In this document: positions 24,881-34,754 of the stretch, in pieces
How positions within the stretch are numbered: the stretch's first letter is position 1
How the letters are laid out: each line of letters opens with the position of its first letter
From: a bacterium
GTDB lineage: Bacteria > Vulcanimicrobiota > Vulcanimicrobiia > Vulcanimicrobiales > Vulcanimicrobiaceae
Reading direction: 5' to 3'
DNA: 64,000 nt
NCBI GenBank assembly: GCA_021790935.1
Contig: JAJYFL010000004.1
Span: 155,142-219,141, forward strand
The notes under the pieces: generated by a model
What the model was told of the DNA's origin: nothing
The model's database searches: none
The model's input: the letters and a program-made list of their open reading frames with translations, nothing else
Program-made: the position numbers and the translations under genes

Positions 24881-27800
24881 GCGTCACGTACAGGCCCTTG
24901 CGCTGTGGAGCGCCGGTCAGCGTGGGGTCCGCGGCGGTCGAGAGGTTGTACCCAACGGCCAGTCGCGCGCTGTTCCCGAGCTGGTAACCGACTTCAACGG
25001 CGAGATCGCTCGTCCGCCCGCCCGAAACCTGCGGAACGAAGATTTGGCGGAGCGCCGCACCAACGTCGAAGCGCGGGCCGAGGTTTTGCCGCGCTCGCAG
25101 GGAGAGCATCGCCGTTCGCGCCACATAGTAACCGCCTCCGTCCAATTTATACGCGGCGCGGCCGGCCAGCTCGAATCCGCCTCCGGGCCGGAATATCTCT
25201 TCGAGCGACGCTACGTCGCCCAGAGAGCCGAAGGCGTAACCGTTTCCGGTGGTGCGCCGGTAGTCAAAGAGCGAGATGAAGCGATCGTTCCGCGCGGGCC
25301 GGTACGCGAGCGAGAGCCGGTCGTTTATCGCAACGTTGCCCGGGGAATACGCGTGCGCGATCGTTCCGACGATGGAGACGTTGGGTGAGATGTGCCCTGC
25401 GATTCCACCGGAGAGTGTCGACCCGCCGGCAAAGCCGCTGCGGGTCTGGTATCCGAGCGACGCACGCAATGTGCCGGCATTGGCATAGTCGAGCACGCCA
25501 CCCCAGACCGAAAACCCCTGCGCGTTGCGCCCGACGGCGGCTGCAGACTGCACGAAGAAGTTTCCGCCGAGGTCGTGCCCGATCTTGAACTTCTCGTGTA
25601 CCCCAAGCGCGCTGTAGATATCCTTGCTGCTGCCGGTTCCATCGATGAGATAATCCGAGCTGACGGTCGTCGCGGGGCTGAGCGCGCGCTCGAATCCGAT
25701 CTGCGTGGATCGGGTCGACGCGCTCCCGTACATGAGGTTCGCCGTCGAATCGGCAAACGACGAGGCCGGTTGGTCGCTCAGTAACTCGCGTACGTAGAAA
25801 CGGCCGTGCTTCTTCAGATCGTACGAGAGCTGCGCCATCGTCTGCGTCGGCATCGTCGAACCGGCGTCTTTCCCTCCGACCGTCAGGTTCTGCTGCACGT
25901 GGAGCGCCAGCCGATCGGTGGCCTTATAATCGACGCCGAGTTGCACCTGCGATTGGGTCCCACTCGCAAACGCGGGAGCTCCGGGCGAAGGTGCGGCGGT
26001 CGGCCGCGTCTGGGGTGTTCCAATGCTCTGCCGGTGTTCGTCGAAACCAAGCAATACCGAGAGACGCCGGCTGAGAAACCGCTGGAACGCTACGGTAAGA
26101 TCGCCTTGCGCGGCAGCCTGACCGAATCCGCGATTCGTTTGCCCGTCGACCGCGATGCTGAGCGAACTTCGATTGGGCGTTGCGCGCGTCCACGCGAGGC
26201 GGTACGACTGAAGCCCGGGCGCGGAGAGACCGCCGAATGGGTTCGCGAATCCTGAAGAGGTGCTCTCGTAGGATGCATCGAGCCGATCGCGCGGCGTGCT
26301 CTCGGTCAACATGAAACTCAACGCGTCGCCTCCCGTCCCCGCGGGAAACGGATCGATCGGATTCGGAACGGCTCCACGACTGGTCGCGTGCGTCAGCGTC
26401 CATCCTCCGCCACGAAGTTTCTGAGATATGGACTGCGAGAAGAGCGCAAAATTCTGCGAGCCGTTGGCGTCGTTGATGTATCCCAGCCGCAGTTGCGTGG
26501 CGCCGCCGCGCCCGATGCCGAACTGCACGCTGCCGCCCGTCGTTCGCGAACGCACGCCCGGACCTTCATACTGATAGGTGATCTCGATCGCCTGTGGGTT
26601 GAAGCGGTCGTCGTACGGCAGCGGAATGTTGATGAAACGCAGCGTCCCCGTCGCATAGTCGATCGTGTAATCGACGTTGCGAATGAGCGGCGTCTGGGCG
26701 ATAACCGCGCCGGTTCGCCGGTCGAGGGTCACGAGCGTGAGGTAATCCGAACCGACGACGATATCCGGCTGCAGCGGCTGCGGGATCGTCGAGAGCCCCG
26801 TCACCGGAACGGTCGTCGCCACATACGCGACGTCGTCGCGCGCCGTGAACGCGAGCACGCGGGTGCGCCCCCCTCTACCCGCCGTTACGTCGACCTTGGC
26901 GCCGCTCAGCAACTCGTGAAACGCAGCGACGTCCGGCATCCCCGTATCGGCTACGAACTGGCCCCACATGGCGCTATCTCGCCCGCGGTCGATGCGCGCG
27001 TAGAGATGATCGTTCGAGTGGAAGTCGCTCGAAAGCGTAGACGAGTCGCCGTACGTCAGGTACGGGCGCTCGTTCGGGTCCTGGACGTATGGGCCGAACG
27101 ACGAGACGGGCGCGAGCCGGTTCTGCGATTCGTATGCGATCGTGGCCAGCGTCCTCTTGCCGATCTGACCGGTCGCAAAAAAAGCCAGACGCTGGCGCTT
27201 GGAACCACCGCCGTCGTAAAGGCCGTCGCCGTTCACCGGTCCGGGCACCGCACCCATGCCGACCGAAGCCAAGCCGTCGACGATCGGCTTGCGCAGGAAT
27301 GGATAGACGTAAAACTCCTGGGTCTCGGAGATCTGCCCGGCGATCACGTGCAGCTCGATCCCACCCGGAAGCAAACCCGGTACGATCGGAATATCGACGA
27401 CTCCGCCGACGCCGAGCGGTTGCTCCACGGCGCGGCCGCGCGCGCCGGCTTCGGGCGCAGGCGTTGCGGCCGGTTTGCTCGGAGCGCTTTCGAAACGCGC
27501 GTCGCCGCGCACCAGCGTCACGCGGACGCGCGCGCCCGGCATCGCGGCATGGTCCCAGCGGTCGAAGACCCGGATGGTCAGGTGCCGGGCGGTCGTGCCG
27601 TCGGCGACGAGCGGAGCCGAGAGTGCGACGCGCACCGAAGCCGGTTCGCCGGGGCCGTAGATCGTCTCGGAGATCGTCTCGCCGCGCGCGCCGCGCGCGC
27701 CCAATCCCGTCGCGGTCACGGTGTTGGGCCCCGGACCGACCGGAACGCCGTAAAAGAAATACTGCGTCTCGCCGGTCTTGACGTTGACCGTGCGCTTCCC

Positions 27801-28133
27801 GAGATGTTCGAGCGAGACGATCTCACCATCGACCGCCAACTCGACACCGGCACCGCGAACGGTCGACACCGTGACTTGGGCCGCCGAACTCGGCGACGCA
27901 TAGTTCTCCGCGGGGCTCACGAACGAGACGGGCAACGCGCCCGTTGCCGTATACGTGAGATGCGTGAGATCGCCATAGCGCATCCCTCCGCCTTTCGCAC
28001 CCGCGCCCGCTACGGCGCGGACGGCGACCGGCACGGGCGCGACCGCCGAGAGCGAGAACTCGTGCGTAACGACGACGAGCAAGGCCGCCACGCCGAGCGC
28101 GAACGCGCGGTTCGGCGCGGTCGCGCGCCTCAC
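24840..28133 (-). CDS. large outer-membrane beta-barrel protein, last gene of DUF11 operon
   Basis: This 1097-aa protein starts with GTG 28133 (GTGA overlap with the upstream gene) and a signal/anchor region (about 1-45). Two or three beta-sandwich domains follow (about 50-290), one with a plug-like YFFYGVPVGPGPNTVTATG. Then comes a long region of alternating strands (about 290-1097) ending in a hydrophobic strand typical of barrels. It contains RNVDYTIDYATGTLRFINIP near residue 485, a motif style I associate with large surface proteins exported beside DUF11 proteins. I infer an outer-membrane anchor or translocation partner for the three exported proteins encoded upstream. It is not a TonB receptor by any visible plug motif. 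Confidence 0.55.
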   Translation of the reverse strand: MRRATAPNRAFALGVAALLVVVTHEFSLSAVAPVPVAVRAVAGAGAKGGGMRYGDLTHLTYTATGALPVSFVSPAENYASPSSAAQVTVSTVRGAGVELAVDGEIVSLEHLGKRTVNVKTGETQYFFYGVPVGPGPNTVTATGLGARGARGETISETIYGPGEPASVRVALSAPLVADGTTARHLTIRVFDRWDHAAMPGARVRVTLVRGDARFESAPSKPAATPAPEAGARGRAVEQPLGVGGVVDIPIVPGLLPGGIELHVIAGQISETQEFYVYPFLRKPIVDGLASVGMGAVPGPVNGDGLYDGGGSKRQRLAFFATGQIGKRTLATIAYESQNRLAPVSSFGPYVQDPNERPYLTYGDSSTLSSDFHSNDHLYARIDRGRDSAMWGQFVADTGMPDVAAFHELLSGAKVDVTAGRGGRTRVLAFTARDDVAYVATTVPVTGLSTIPQPLQPDIVVGSDYLTLVTLDRRTGAVIAQTPLIRNVDYTIDYATGTLRFINIPLPYDDRFNPQAIEITYQYEGPGVRSRTTGGSVQFGIGRGGATQLRLGYINDANGSQNFALFSQSISQKLRGGGWTLTHATSRGAVPNPIDPFPAGTGGDALSFMLTESTPRDRLDASYESTSSGFANPFGGLSAPGLQSYRLAWTRATPNRSSLSIAVDGQTNRGFGQAAAQGDLTVAFQRFLSRRLSVLLGFDEHRQSIGTPQTRPTAAPSPGAPAFASGTQSQVQLGVDYKATDRLALHVQQNLTVGGKDAGSTMPTQTMAQLSYDLKKHGRFYVRELLSDQPASSFADSTANLMYGSASTRSTQIGFERALSPATTVSSDYLIDGTGSSKDIYSALGVHEKFKIGHDLGGNFFVQSAAAVGRNAQGFSVWGGVLDYANAGTLRASLGYQTRSGFAGGSTLSGGIAGHISPNVSIVGTIAHAYSPGNVAINDRLSLAYRPARNDRFISLFDYRRTTGNGYAFGSLGDVASLEEIFRPGGGFELAGRAAYKLDGGGYYVARTAMLSLRARQNLGPRFDVGAALRQIFVPQVSGGRTSDLAVEVGYQLGNSARLAVGYNLSTAADPTLTGAPQRKGLYVTLTTLIDRIFGWGK

Positions 28134-30295
28134 CGTACCGGCTCCAACGCGAAGTCGATCTCATCCATGACGCCATCGTCGAAGATGCCGTGCACGAGCC
28201 GCTGCAACGAGCGGTTGGAGTTCATGCGCGCGCCGCCGTAGGGCCGCGCGTTCGCCGGCAGCGTGCTTGCGTCCAGACGCAAGACGTGCATGCCGGGCCG
28301 CACGCCGGGAAACGAGTAGCGGCCCTGCGCATCGGTGACGGCCGACGTCCCGTCTTCGAGAAAGATGCGCACGCCCGGGACACCCGTATCGCCGCGTGTG
28401 AATCGCCCGGTGCGCATCGCGTCGATGAAGACTCGCCCGACGATAACGCGCCGCTGCGAAAACGCACCGGCGACGACGCGCACGCTGGCGGACGAACTTC
28501 CGGAGAATGCCGAAGTCGTTCCGGGGATAGTTGCGTTGACGATCGCCGTGTTGTCGAGGATCGTGCCGTCGGCGACTGACGGATAGACGATCGCCGCATA
28601 TTCGATCGTATGGTTCGCGCCGGGCGCGAGAGCCGGCAGGGTCCAGGTGAGGAGGCGCCCTCGAACCGTGGGTTCGGCCGGAGTACCGTCGAGCCGCCCG
28701 CTCCCGGTTCCGTACACGAGCCCCGCCGGAAGGGTATCGGCGACGGTCGTGACCCCGACCGGGGCGTTCGTCGCGTTCGAGAACGTCACCGTATAGAGCA
28801 GTCGATCGCCGGGCTGCGCGATCTGCCGGTCGACGCTCTTGCTGACGACGATGGTTCGCGATGCGAAGAGCGGCACGTTCCCGAACAGACCGACGACGTC
28901 GTCTAGCGTGACGGCCTTGGTCGTGAGCGCGTAACCGCCCGCGACGGCGAGCGGCTGGCCGTCGAGTGCCTTCGCCGTCACGTCGTATAAAGAAGCGCCG
29001 AGCGTCGGAAGTATCGTCAACGCAATCTTGCGGTTGAGGTATCCGGGCGCAGCTATCGTCAGGTAGAACTGCGAGCCGCCCGCCGCGATCGCCGAGGGCG
29101 ACAGCGCGAATCCATAGAGGCCGGAGGGGCCGGTAATCAGCGGATCCTGTGCGTTCGCGTTCGCGCTGCCGCTCGCGCCGCGCACCGCGCTCGCTTGCAG
29201 CGCCGGCAGTTGACCGTTCGCCGCGAGCAGCGTTACCGTCGCGCCCGCTACCGGGGCTTTCTGACCGGCCAGCCCGCTGTAGACTTCGTCGGCAGTTCCG
29301 AGGAGGACGCTAGCGGGCGTCGTGTTCTGCGCGGCGATGCCGTCGGCCGAGATCGACGCCACGTTGACGATCGTCTGGCCGACCGCGTCGCCTTGAAGCA
29401 CCGTTGCCACGAACGAGACGTCCAGCGTAGCGCCGGCGGCTAGCGCTGGGACGCGGACGGTCAGCATCTGCCCGGAGAGCGCTGCGGCGGCGCCCGCAGG
29501 CGTGCCGTCGATATTGACCGTCGACGCGGTCGTCGCGAGCCCAGTCGGAAGCTGGTCGCTAACGACGACGTTGGTCGCCGGAGAGCCGCCGCCGTTGACC
29601 GCTACGATATCGAACGTCACGCTCCCGCCCGGCTGCGCCTGCACGATCGTCGATCCATCGACCGATTTGAGCACCGGGGCGTTCGGCCCGGACGGGCCGT
29701 GGAGCTGCGGCCCGGTTGCGGTCACCACCCACTGCTCGCCGGTATCGCTCTGCAGGCCGTTGTTCGTCCCCGTCGCCGTGGTCTCTGCGGTAAGCTGGAT
29801 CGGGATCGACTGACCGACCGAGAGGCCGGCCGTTGAAGCGACCACGACCACGTCGACGCTGCCACCGGGCTGCACCGCCGGCGAGACGCTCGACGTGGCC
29901 GGACCGATCGGAGCGCCGGCCGGCGTAACGAACTCCGCCGAGACCAAACGCAGCGCTCCGGTGGTGAGCGATGTGACGCGATATGCGTCGGCGATGTTGC
30001 TGGTGTTGGTAATGGCGAAGGTGCGCGTCGCGTTCTGGCCCACCGCGACGCCGTCGGTCGTGGAATTAGCTTGCGTTTCTTTGGGCGTAACCACGAGTGC
30101 CGCAAGCTTCGCAATCGTCGCGGTTACGATGTTGGAGGTGATAGCATAGTTGCGATCGGTCGCGTCCGCAAAGGTCGCCGAGACCGTATTGCTGATCGCC
30201 GTGCCGCCCGGCAATGCACCGGCACCGCACAGCCCCGGCGAGAGCCAGAGCAGCACGGCGAAGATCGCTACGAGCTGCCGGGCCGGAATCCGCAC
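28130..30295 (-). CDS. exported DUF11-repeat protein with SdrD-B-like domain
   Basis: This 721-aa protein starts with GTG 30295 after GGAGAG and has a signal peptide (about 1-27). The N-terminal module NTVSATFADATDRNYAITSN resembles one in the next gene. DUF11-type Ig domains follow, with the signature P-G-x-x-x-x-Y-x-x-x-x-x-N at GDRLLYTVTFSNATNAPVGV and PDGLP-type VADTLPAGLVYGTGSGRLDG. Near the C-terminus an SdrD-B-like collagen-binding-type domain reads GVPGVRIFLEDGTSAVTDAQ then GRYSFPGVRPG. Such proteins are usually surface adhesins or fibre stalks. It overlaps the barrel gene by 4 bp. Confidence 0.65.
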   Translation of the reverse strand: MRIPARQLVAIFAVLLWLSPGLCGAGALPGGTAISNTVSATFADATDRNYAITSNIVTATIAKLAALVVTPKETQANSTTDGVAVGQNATRTFAITNTSNIADAYRVTSLTTGALRLVSAEFVTPAGAPIGPATSSVSPAVQPGGSVDVVVVASTAGLSVGQSIPIQLTAETTATGTNNGLQSDTGEQWVVTATGPQLHGPSGPNAPVLKSVDGSTIVQAQPGGSVTFDIVAVNGGGSPATNVVVSDQLPTGLATTASTVNIDGTPAGAAAALSGQMLTVRVPALAAGATLDVSFVATVLQGDAVGQTIVNVASISADGIAAQNTTPASVLLGTADEVYSGLAGQKAPVAGATVTLLAANGQLPALQASAVRGASGSANANAQDPLITGPSGLYGFALSPSAIAAGGSQFYLTIAAPGYLNRKIALTILPTLGASLYDVTAKALDGQPLAVAGGYALTTKAVTLDDVVGLFGNVPLFASRTIVVSKSVDRQIAQPGDRLLYTVTFSNATNAPVGVTTVADTLPAGLVYGTGSGRLDGTPAEPTVRGRLLTWTLPALAPGANHTIEYAAIVYPSVADGTILDNTAIVNATIPGTTSAFSGSSSASVRVVAGAFSQRRVIVGRVFIDAMRTGRFTRGDTGVPGVRIFLEDGTSAVTDAQGRYSFPGVRPGMHVLRLDASTLPANARPYGGARMNSNRSLQRLVHGIFDDGVMDEIDFALEPVR

Positions 30296-30314
30296 GGGAG
30301 CTCTCCGATGACGA

Positions 30315-32708
30315 TTACTTCACCGTAACGGTGAATGTAATCGCCCCCTGCCACCCTTGTGTACTCGAGAAGCTGCCGCCGTTGTATTTCTCTGGAACGA
30401 GTTGGAAGCTTGTACCGCCGACCTGGTCGGTGAACTTCGTATCGCTCGCGGCAAACGTGCCGGTGCCGGATCCCGCCGGGAAGCCGGTATAATATGTGAA
30501 GACGCCGCCCGCCATCGTATCCGTCGGCTGCGTTATCGCGCTCGCAAACGTCGCCCAATTGTTCTGCGTCGTGGAGGAGACCGTCACCGTGGTTCCGTCC
30601 TCGTCGACCGCGAACGTCCCCGCTTTGGTCGTCGCATACGCAAACGACTGCGTGTTGTCGCTCGTGCCCATCACCAGGTTGCGGTAGTCGACGGTATAAC
30701 TGATGACGCCGCCCGGACAGACGAAGGTACTCGACTGTTGCGAGACGCCGGACGGGCAGCCAGTGGACGCGATCGTCTCCGATTTCGTCAGCGCGACGAA
30801 GCCCGAGTAGAGTTCGTCGTGCGTGTCGTTGCTCTGCGCGCTGCTTCCCACGCTGACGGCGTGCACCAGCGCGTCGAAGCGCTCGAAGTACGGGGTTGCG
30901 ATCGGAACGACGAATTTGACGTAATAGGTGAGCATCGCGCCCGACGCGACCGCCACGTTGCTAGCCGTCGCCGAGGGGCTGCCGTCGGTCGCGCCGCCCA
31001 GCGCCACGCTGCACGCGTTGTCGGAGTAGACGCCGACCTTCCAGCCCGTTACGGGAGTGCCGCCGCTGGTGGCGGGAATCGGATAGGCCGTCGGCACGTT
31101 CGCGGTGATGTTGTAGTCGTCGTTGAGGTTGCCGCTGTTCTGCAGCTCGTTCGGGACGCAGAGCGTGACGGCGGCGCTCGTCGTCGCGGTGGTCGCGGGC
31201 GTACCGGGCGTCGTACTCGTGTTCTGGACGTTGTCGGCGGCGACTCCGAACGGGAACGCGGTGAAGTCGTCGTTCGTGCTGGTCGCCACAATTCCGTCGT
31301 AGGAGCCGGAAGATCCCGGGAAGCCGAGCGGCCCGTTTAGTGCGCCGTACTGCGAGAGCGCGCTGTTGCTCGTGGTGTTCGATGCGCCCGGGACCACGGC
31401 GCCGGTGTAGTTGATCCCCTCTCCGCTCACCGTCAGCGCCGTGCCGCTCGCGCTATCGGCCGTCCCGCCGGGGATGCCCGGCCCCAGGATATGTTCGGTT
31501 GACTGGTTGTCGCCGATGACGCCGTCGGCAATATTCGAAACGGAGCCGGCATTGCCCGCACCGGCTCCCGTGGGTTGCGCGACGACGAACGACAACGTCA
31601 CCGCAGACTGCGAACTGACGCTCACCGTGCCGGGCGTGGTACCCGGATCGGAGCAGAGTTCGAGTCCCGCGGTACCTCCGCAAGATCCGCCGTGGATGAA
31701 GACGGCGATATACGTCACCGAGCCGTTGGTCGGCAGATTGCCGGTTGCCTTGATCCAATTACTCGACCCGCTGGAGTTGGTCGAGTAATAGAGATCGGCG
31801 ACGGCTCCCGAGGCAAAGCCGTACGTCGCGTTGGAAGTGACGGTCACGGCACCGGAGTTTGCGAGCGCCAGCGGTGCGCCGCCGAACTGCGGAACCCTGT
31901 CGCTAATCAGCACGCCCGGGGTCGCCGCCCCGAGCAGCGTCTGCGCCGAAAGCAGGTCTTTCGCACCGAATTGACCGCCGTTGTTGGCGTAAATCGTATA
32001 GGTGATCGCGCCGGTCGTTCCATTTTGCGCGCTGGTCTTATACAGGTCGAGCCGCGCGTCGGCCAGCACGTTATTGGTCTCGGTAGCGGACTGCGCCGCC
32101 GACGTCTCGGCCGTCGCCGAGCCAACCGCCGCTTGCGTGATCGTAGCCGTCACGGTCGAAGAGACCGTCTTGCCGGAGCCCGCCGGTGCCGTCGTCGCAA
32201 GCGTATAGTACGCGGAAACGACGACCGAGCTCCCGATCGCGATCTGCTGGCCCGCAAGGTAGGTATTCAACGCTCCATACGTCGCGTATTTCGTGGTCGT
32301 GCCGCCGATGGTCACGGCGTATTCGCAAGCGCTGCCGCCGCACGCCGTACCCCCGTCGCCAAGCGTCGCCGAACTCGCGTCCGTTCCGCCCAAGACCGCG
32401 TCGGCGGTCAACTGGAAGTCGCCGCTCGCGTTACCCGTATTGACCAAGGTATAGGAATCGGTGACGATCTGACCGGGAGCGTAGTTCGCGCCGGTCCCCG
32501 CCGCGTTCGTTAAACTGGGTGCGTTCTGCACGGTGATCGTGACGATATTCGACTGCGTCTGGTAGCTGTTGCCGCCGGAGTCCTGGTAGGTCGCGCTGGC
32601 CGAGTTCGTGATGCTGGTGTTGGGCGGCGTCGCGGCCTGCGCCAATCTCACGGCGGAGAGGCAACAAGAAATCGCGCCGATGAGTATCACCGCGCGCAGG
32701 GTTCTCAT
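30315..32708 (-). CDS. large exported DUF11-like surface protein (797 aa)
   Basis: The signal peptide (MRTLRAVILIGAISCCLSAV) is followed by NTSITNSASATYQDSGGNSY, a module shared with the 721-aa neighbour. The rest is Thr/Ser/Gly/Ala-rich beta sandwiches with few charges and scattered Cys pairs, for example SGCPSG-type CPSGVSQQSSTFVCPGGVIS. No membrane segment except the signal. It looks like a structural surface protein. It overlaps the 161-aa gene upstream by 4 bp, and is separated from the 721-aa gene by 19 bp, so all four are one operon. Confidence 0.6.
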   Translation of the reverse strand: MRTLRAVILIGAISCCLSAVRLAQAATPPNTSITNSASATYQDSGGNSYQTQSNIVTITVQNAPSLTNAAGTGANYAPGQIVTDSYTLVNTGNASGDFQLTADAVLGGTDASSATLGDGGTACGGSACEYAVTIGGTTTKYATYGALNTYLAGQQIAIGSSVVVSAYYTLATTAPAGSGKTVSSTVTATITQAAVGSATAETSAAQSATETNNVLADARLDLYKTSAQNGTTGAITYTIYANNGGQFGAKDLLSAQTLLGAATPGVLISDRVPQFGGAPLALANSGAVTVTSNATYGFASGAVADLYYSTNSSGSSNWIKATGNLPTNGSVTYIAVFIHGGSCGGTAGLELCSDPGTTPGTVSVSSQSAVTLSFVVAQPTGAGAGNAGSVSNIADGVIGDNQSTEHILGPGIPGGTADSASGTALTVSGEGINYTGAVVPGASNTTSNSALSQYGALNGPLGFPGSSGSYDGIVATSTNDDFTAFPFGVAADNVQNTSTTPGTPATTATTSAAVTLCVPNELQNSGNLNDDYNITANVPTAYPIPATSGGTPVTGWKVGVYSDNACSVALGGATDGSPSATASNVAVASGAMLTYYVKFVVPIATPYFERFDALVHAVSVGSSAQSNDTHDELYSGFVALTKSETIASTGCPSGVSQQSSTFVCPGGVISYTVDYRNLVMGTSDNTQSFAYATTKAGTFAVDEDGTTVTVSSTTQNNWATFASAITQPTDTMAGGVFTYYTGFPAGSGTGTFAASDTKFTDQVGGTSFQLVPEKYNGGSFSSTQGWQGAITFTVTVK

Positions 32709-33190
32709 CTAACGCGCACCTCGTAGAAGTAATGGAAGACCGCCTTCGGGGCGAGCGCGCGGCTCGTGCGCCAGCGCACCGCGACGTACGCCGAGGCAGG
32801 TGCGGGTCTTCGTACGAGGCCATGAGGAGTCTTCACGGCGACGGTCGGGCGGACGGACCAGGTCTTACCGTCGAGCGAGTACTCGAGCACCGTCTGTGGC
32901 GCGGGGCTAGCGCTGCCGCTGACGTAGCTCGTGCCCTTGGGAACCGGCCCCACCGTTACGAGCCTCAGTGCGGCCGAGGTGCCCCTATTAACCGCGGCGA
33001 TCGTATAGCGGACCAGGTCGTTCTTCTTGAGTACGACCTTAGCGACCGGGATCTGCACGGTCCGGCCGTCCGCCTGCTTGGCGATCAGCACACCCGTCAA
33101 ATGCAGTGCGATTACCGGCTTGCCGAGAGCGACGGCTCCGCATCCCAACCAAGCCGCGAGCAACAATGCTCCGGCGCGAAAGCGATCCAT
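32705..33190 (-). CDS. small exported DUF11-like protein (161 aa), first gene of operon
   Basis: A signal peptide (MDRFRAGALLLAAWLGCGAV) precedes one DUF11-like Ig domain with LKKNDLVRYTIAAVNRGTSA and VTVGPVPKGTSYVSGSASPA, ending with WRTSRALAPKAVFHYFYEVR. It heads the four-gene exported-protein operon, 130 bp downstream of the nuoN stop. It may be a chaperone-like or minor subunit of the same structure as the larger DUF11 proteins. Function unknown. Confidence 0.6.
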   Translation of the reverse strand: MDRFRAGALLLAAWLGCGAVALGKPVIALHLTGVLIAKQADGRTVQIPVAKVVLKKNDLVRYTIAAVNRGTSAALRLVTVGPVPKGTSYVSGSASPAPQTVLEYSLDGKTWSVRPTVAVKTPHGLVRRPAPASAYVAVRWRTSRALAPKAVFHYFYEVRVR

Positions 33191-33320
33191 CGCTACCCAG
33201 CCTCTCCAGTGCCTCGCACCCGCGCGAGGTCGATTACTACCTTTTTACCAGGATGGGCGGGTTATGTAAAGGGATTGTATGGCTGGCTGACCGACATTTG
33301 ACCTTTGGTTAAGGTGACCG

Positions 33321-34754
33321 CTACTTCACGAGCGGCAGTACGTTGCTCGGCGTCAGCGGATAAAACGTCATCACGAGAACACCCGCCAAGCAGATCGCCA
33401 GGCTCAGCCATGCGAGCGGCGCGACCGGCCGTACGTCCACCACGCGATGCGACGGCGCCCGGTCGTACATCGCCCGGATAACTTTGAAATACGCATAGAG
33501 CGAGATCGCCGTACCGATAATCAGCAGTGCCGCGAGCCACGCGTAGCCCGATCCCACGTTGGTAGCCAAGATGAAGACCTTCCCGAGGAACCCGGCGGTC
33601 GGGGGGAAGCCCGCGAGCGCGAGCAGGAAGAAGGTCATCGCGGCAGCCAGTGCGGGGCGGCGATACCCTAGGCCGTGCAGCGCCGCAACGTGCGAACCTT
33701 CTTCTTTGTCGGTAGAACAGAGCGCGACGACCGCAAACGCGCCGAGATTCATGAACGTGTACGCGACCAGATAGTAAATCGCGTACCGTAAGCCCTGCGA
33801 GGTTCCACCCGCGAGCGCCGCCACGATATACCCGATCTGCGCGATGCCCGAATATGCCAGAAGACGCTTGATATCGGTCTGCGCCAGCATCCCGAGATTC
33901 CCGACCAGCATCGAAGCGCCGGCCACGATCCAGATCGGCAGCAACAGATGCGCGGCGGCACCGCTCGGCAGCGCCGCATACGCGAACCGCGCGAAGACGG
34001 CCAACGCCCCGGCTTTGGTGACCACGCTCATGAATGCCGTGACCGGAAGCGGTGCGCCCTCGTAAACATCCGGCGCCCAGACGTGAAACGGCACCAGACT
34101 CAGTTTGAAAGTGAGGCCGACCAGAAAGAGCCCGCAGCCCATCCAAAAGAACGGCGATGCCGCGACGCTCGCCGCCGTCAGGGCCGAGAGCGCGACGCTG
34201 CCGCTCGCACCGAAGAGCAGCGCCATGCCGTAGAGCATGAAGCCCGATGCCGCCGAGGAGAGGATGAGGTACTTGAGGGCGGCTTCCCGCGCGGTCGCCC
34301 GCGCGGCCAGCCCGCACAGGCAGTAGAGCGCGAGCGAGAGCAGCTCGAGGCCGAGGAAGATCGTCATGAGATTCGCCGCGCCGGCCATCAGCATCGCACC
34401 GCTCGTGCCCCAAAGCATCAGCGCGACGACGCCCGCCATGCGCTCTTCGCTGCCGATCGCGCCATAGAGCACGAGCGAAAAGCCGGCCGCGAGAAGGATG
34501 ATCTCTTCGAATACGACGGTGAATCCGCCGAGCACGAAGCCGCCGCCGAACGCGGCGTAGTTTTGGCCATAGCTCTGCGCGCAGATGACGGCGGCCGCGC
34601 CGAGACCGAGAACGCCGAGGAGTAGCGAGACGTAGCGGTTCGAGTGCCGTTTGGCGAACAGATCGGCAAGCAGCACGACCAACGCCGTGATGCCGACGAC
34701 GAAGAGCGGCGTCACCGCCGCCCAATCGGCCTGGGAATAGAGGTTCGTCGTCAT
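33321..34754 (-). CDS. nuoN: NADH-quinone oxidoreductase subunit N
   Basis: Last gene of the complex I operon; 477 aa, about 14 membrane helices. It is one of the three antiporter-like proton-pumping subunits. Family marks: LAGFPPTAGFLGKVFILA, FHVWAPDVYEGAP with charged channel residues, and LLAYSGIAQIGYIVAAL. Its start overlaps the nuoM stop by 4 bp. Length and motif order are normal. Confidence 0.95.
   Translation of the reverse strand: MTTNLYSQADWAAVTPLFVVGITALVVLLADLFAKRHSNRYVSLLLGVLGLGAAAVICAQSYGQNYAAFGGGFVLGGFTVVFEEIILLAAGFSLVLYGAIGSEERMAGVVALMLWGTSGAMLMAGAANLMTIFLGLELLSLALYCLCGLAARATAREAALKYLILSSAASGFMLYGMALLFGASGSVALSALTAASVAASPFFWMGCGLFLVGLTFKLSLVPFHVWAPDVYEGAPLPVTAFMSVVTKAGALAVFARFAYAALPSGAAAHLLLPIWIVAGASMLVGNLGMLAQTDIKRLLAYSGIAQIGYIVAALAGGTSQGLRYAIYYLVAYTFMNLGAFAVVALCSTDKEEGSHVAALHGLGYRRPALAAAMTFFLLALAGFPPTAGFLGKVFILATNVGSGYAWLAALLIIGTAISLYAYFKVIRAMYDRAPSHRVVDVRPVAPLAWLSLAICLAGVLVMTFYPLTPSNVLPLVK

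Noticed and set aside
26388-28241. A 617-codon plus-strand frame opposite the 1097-aa barrel gene
   Set aside because: Arg-rich antisense frame without signal peptide or motif; the minus-strand gene is coupled to its operon by a 4-bp overlap.
33297-33316. A terminator after nuoN
   Set aside because: ACCTT-TGGTT-AAGGT gives only a 5-bp AT-containing stem with no U-run; too weak to call.
33262-34725. A 487-codon open frame on the minus strand over nuoN
   Set aside because: It is a shifted frame of nuoN, whose own product has all the expected helices and motifs; the alternative is Arg/Gly-rich without any family pattern.
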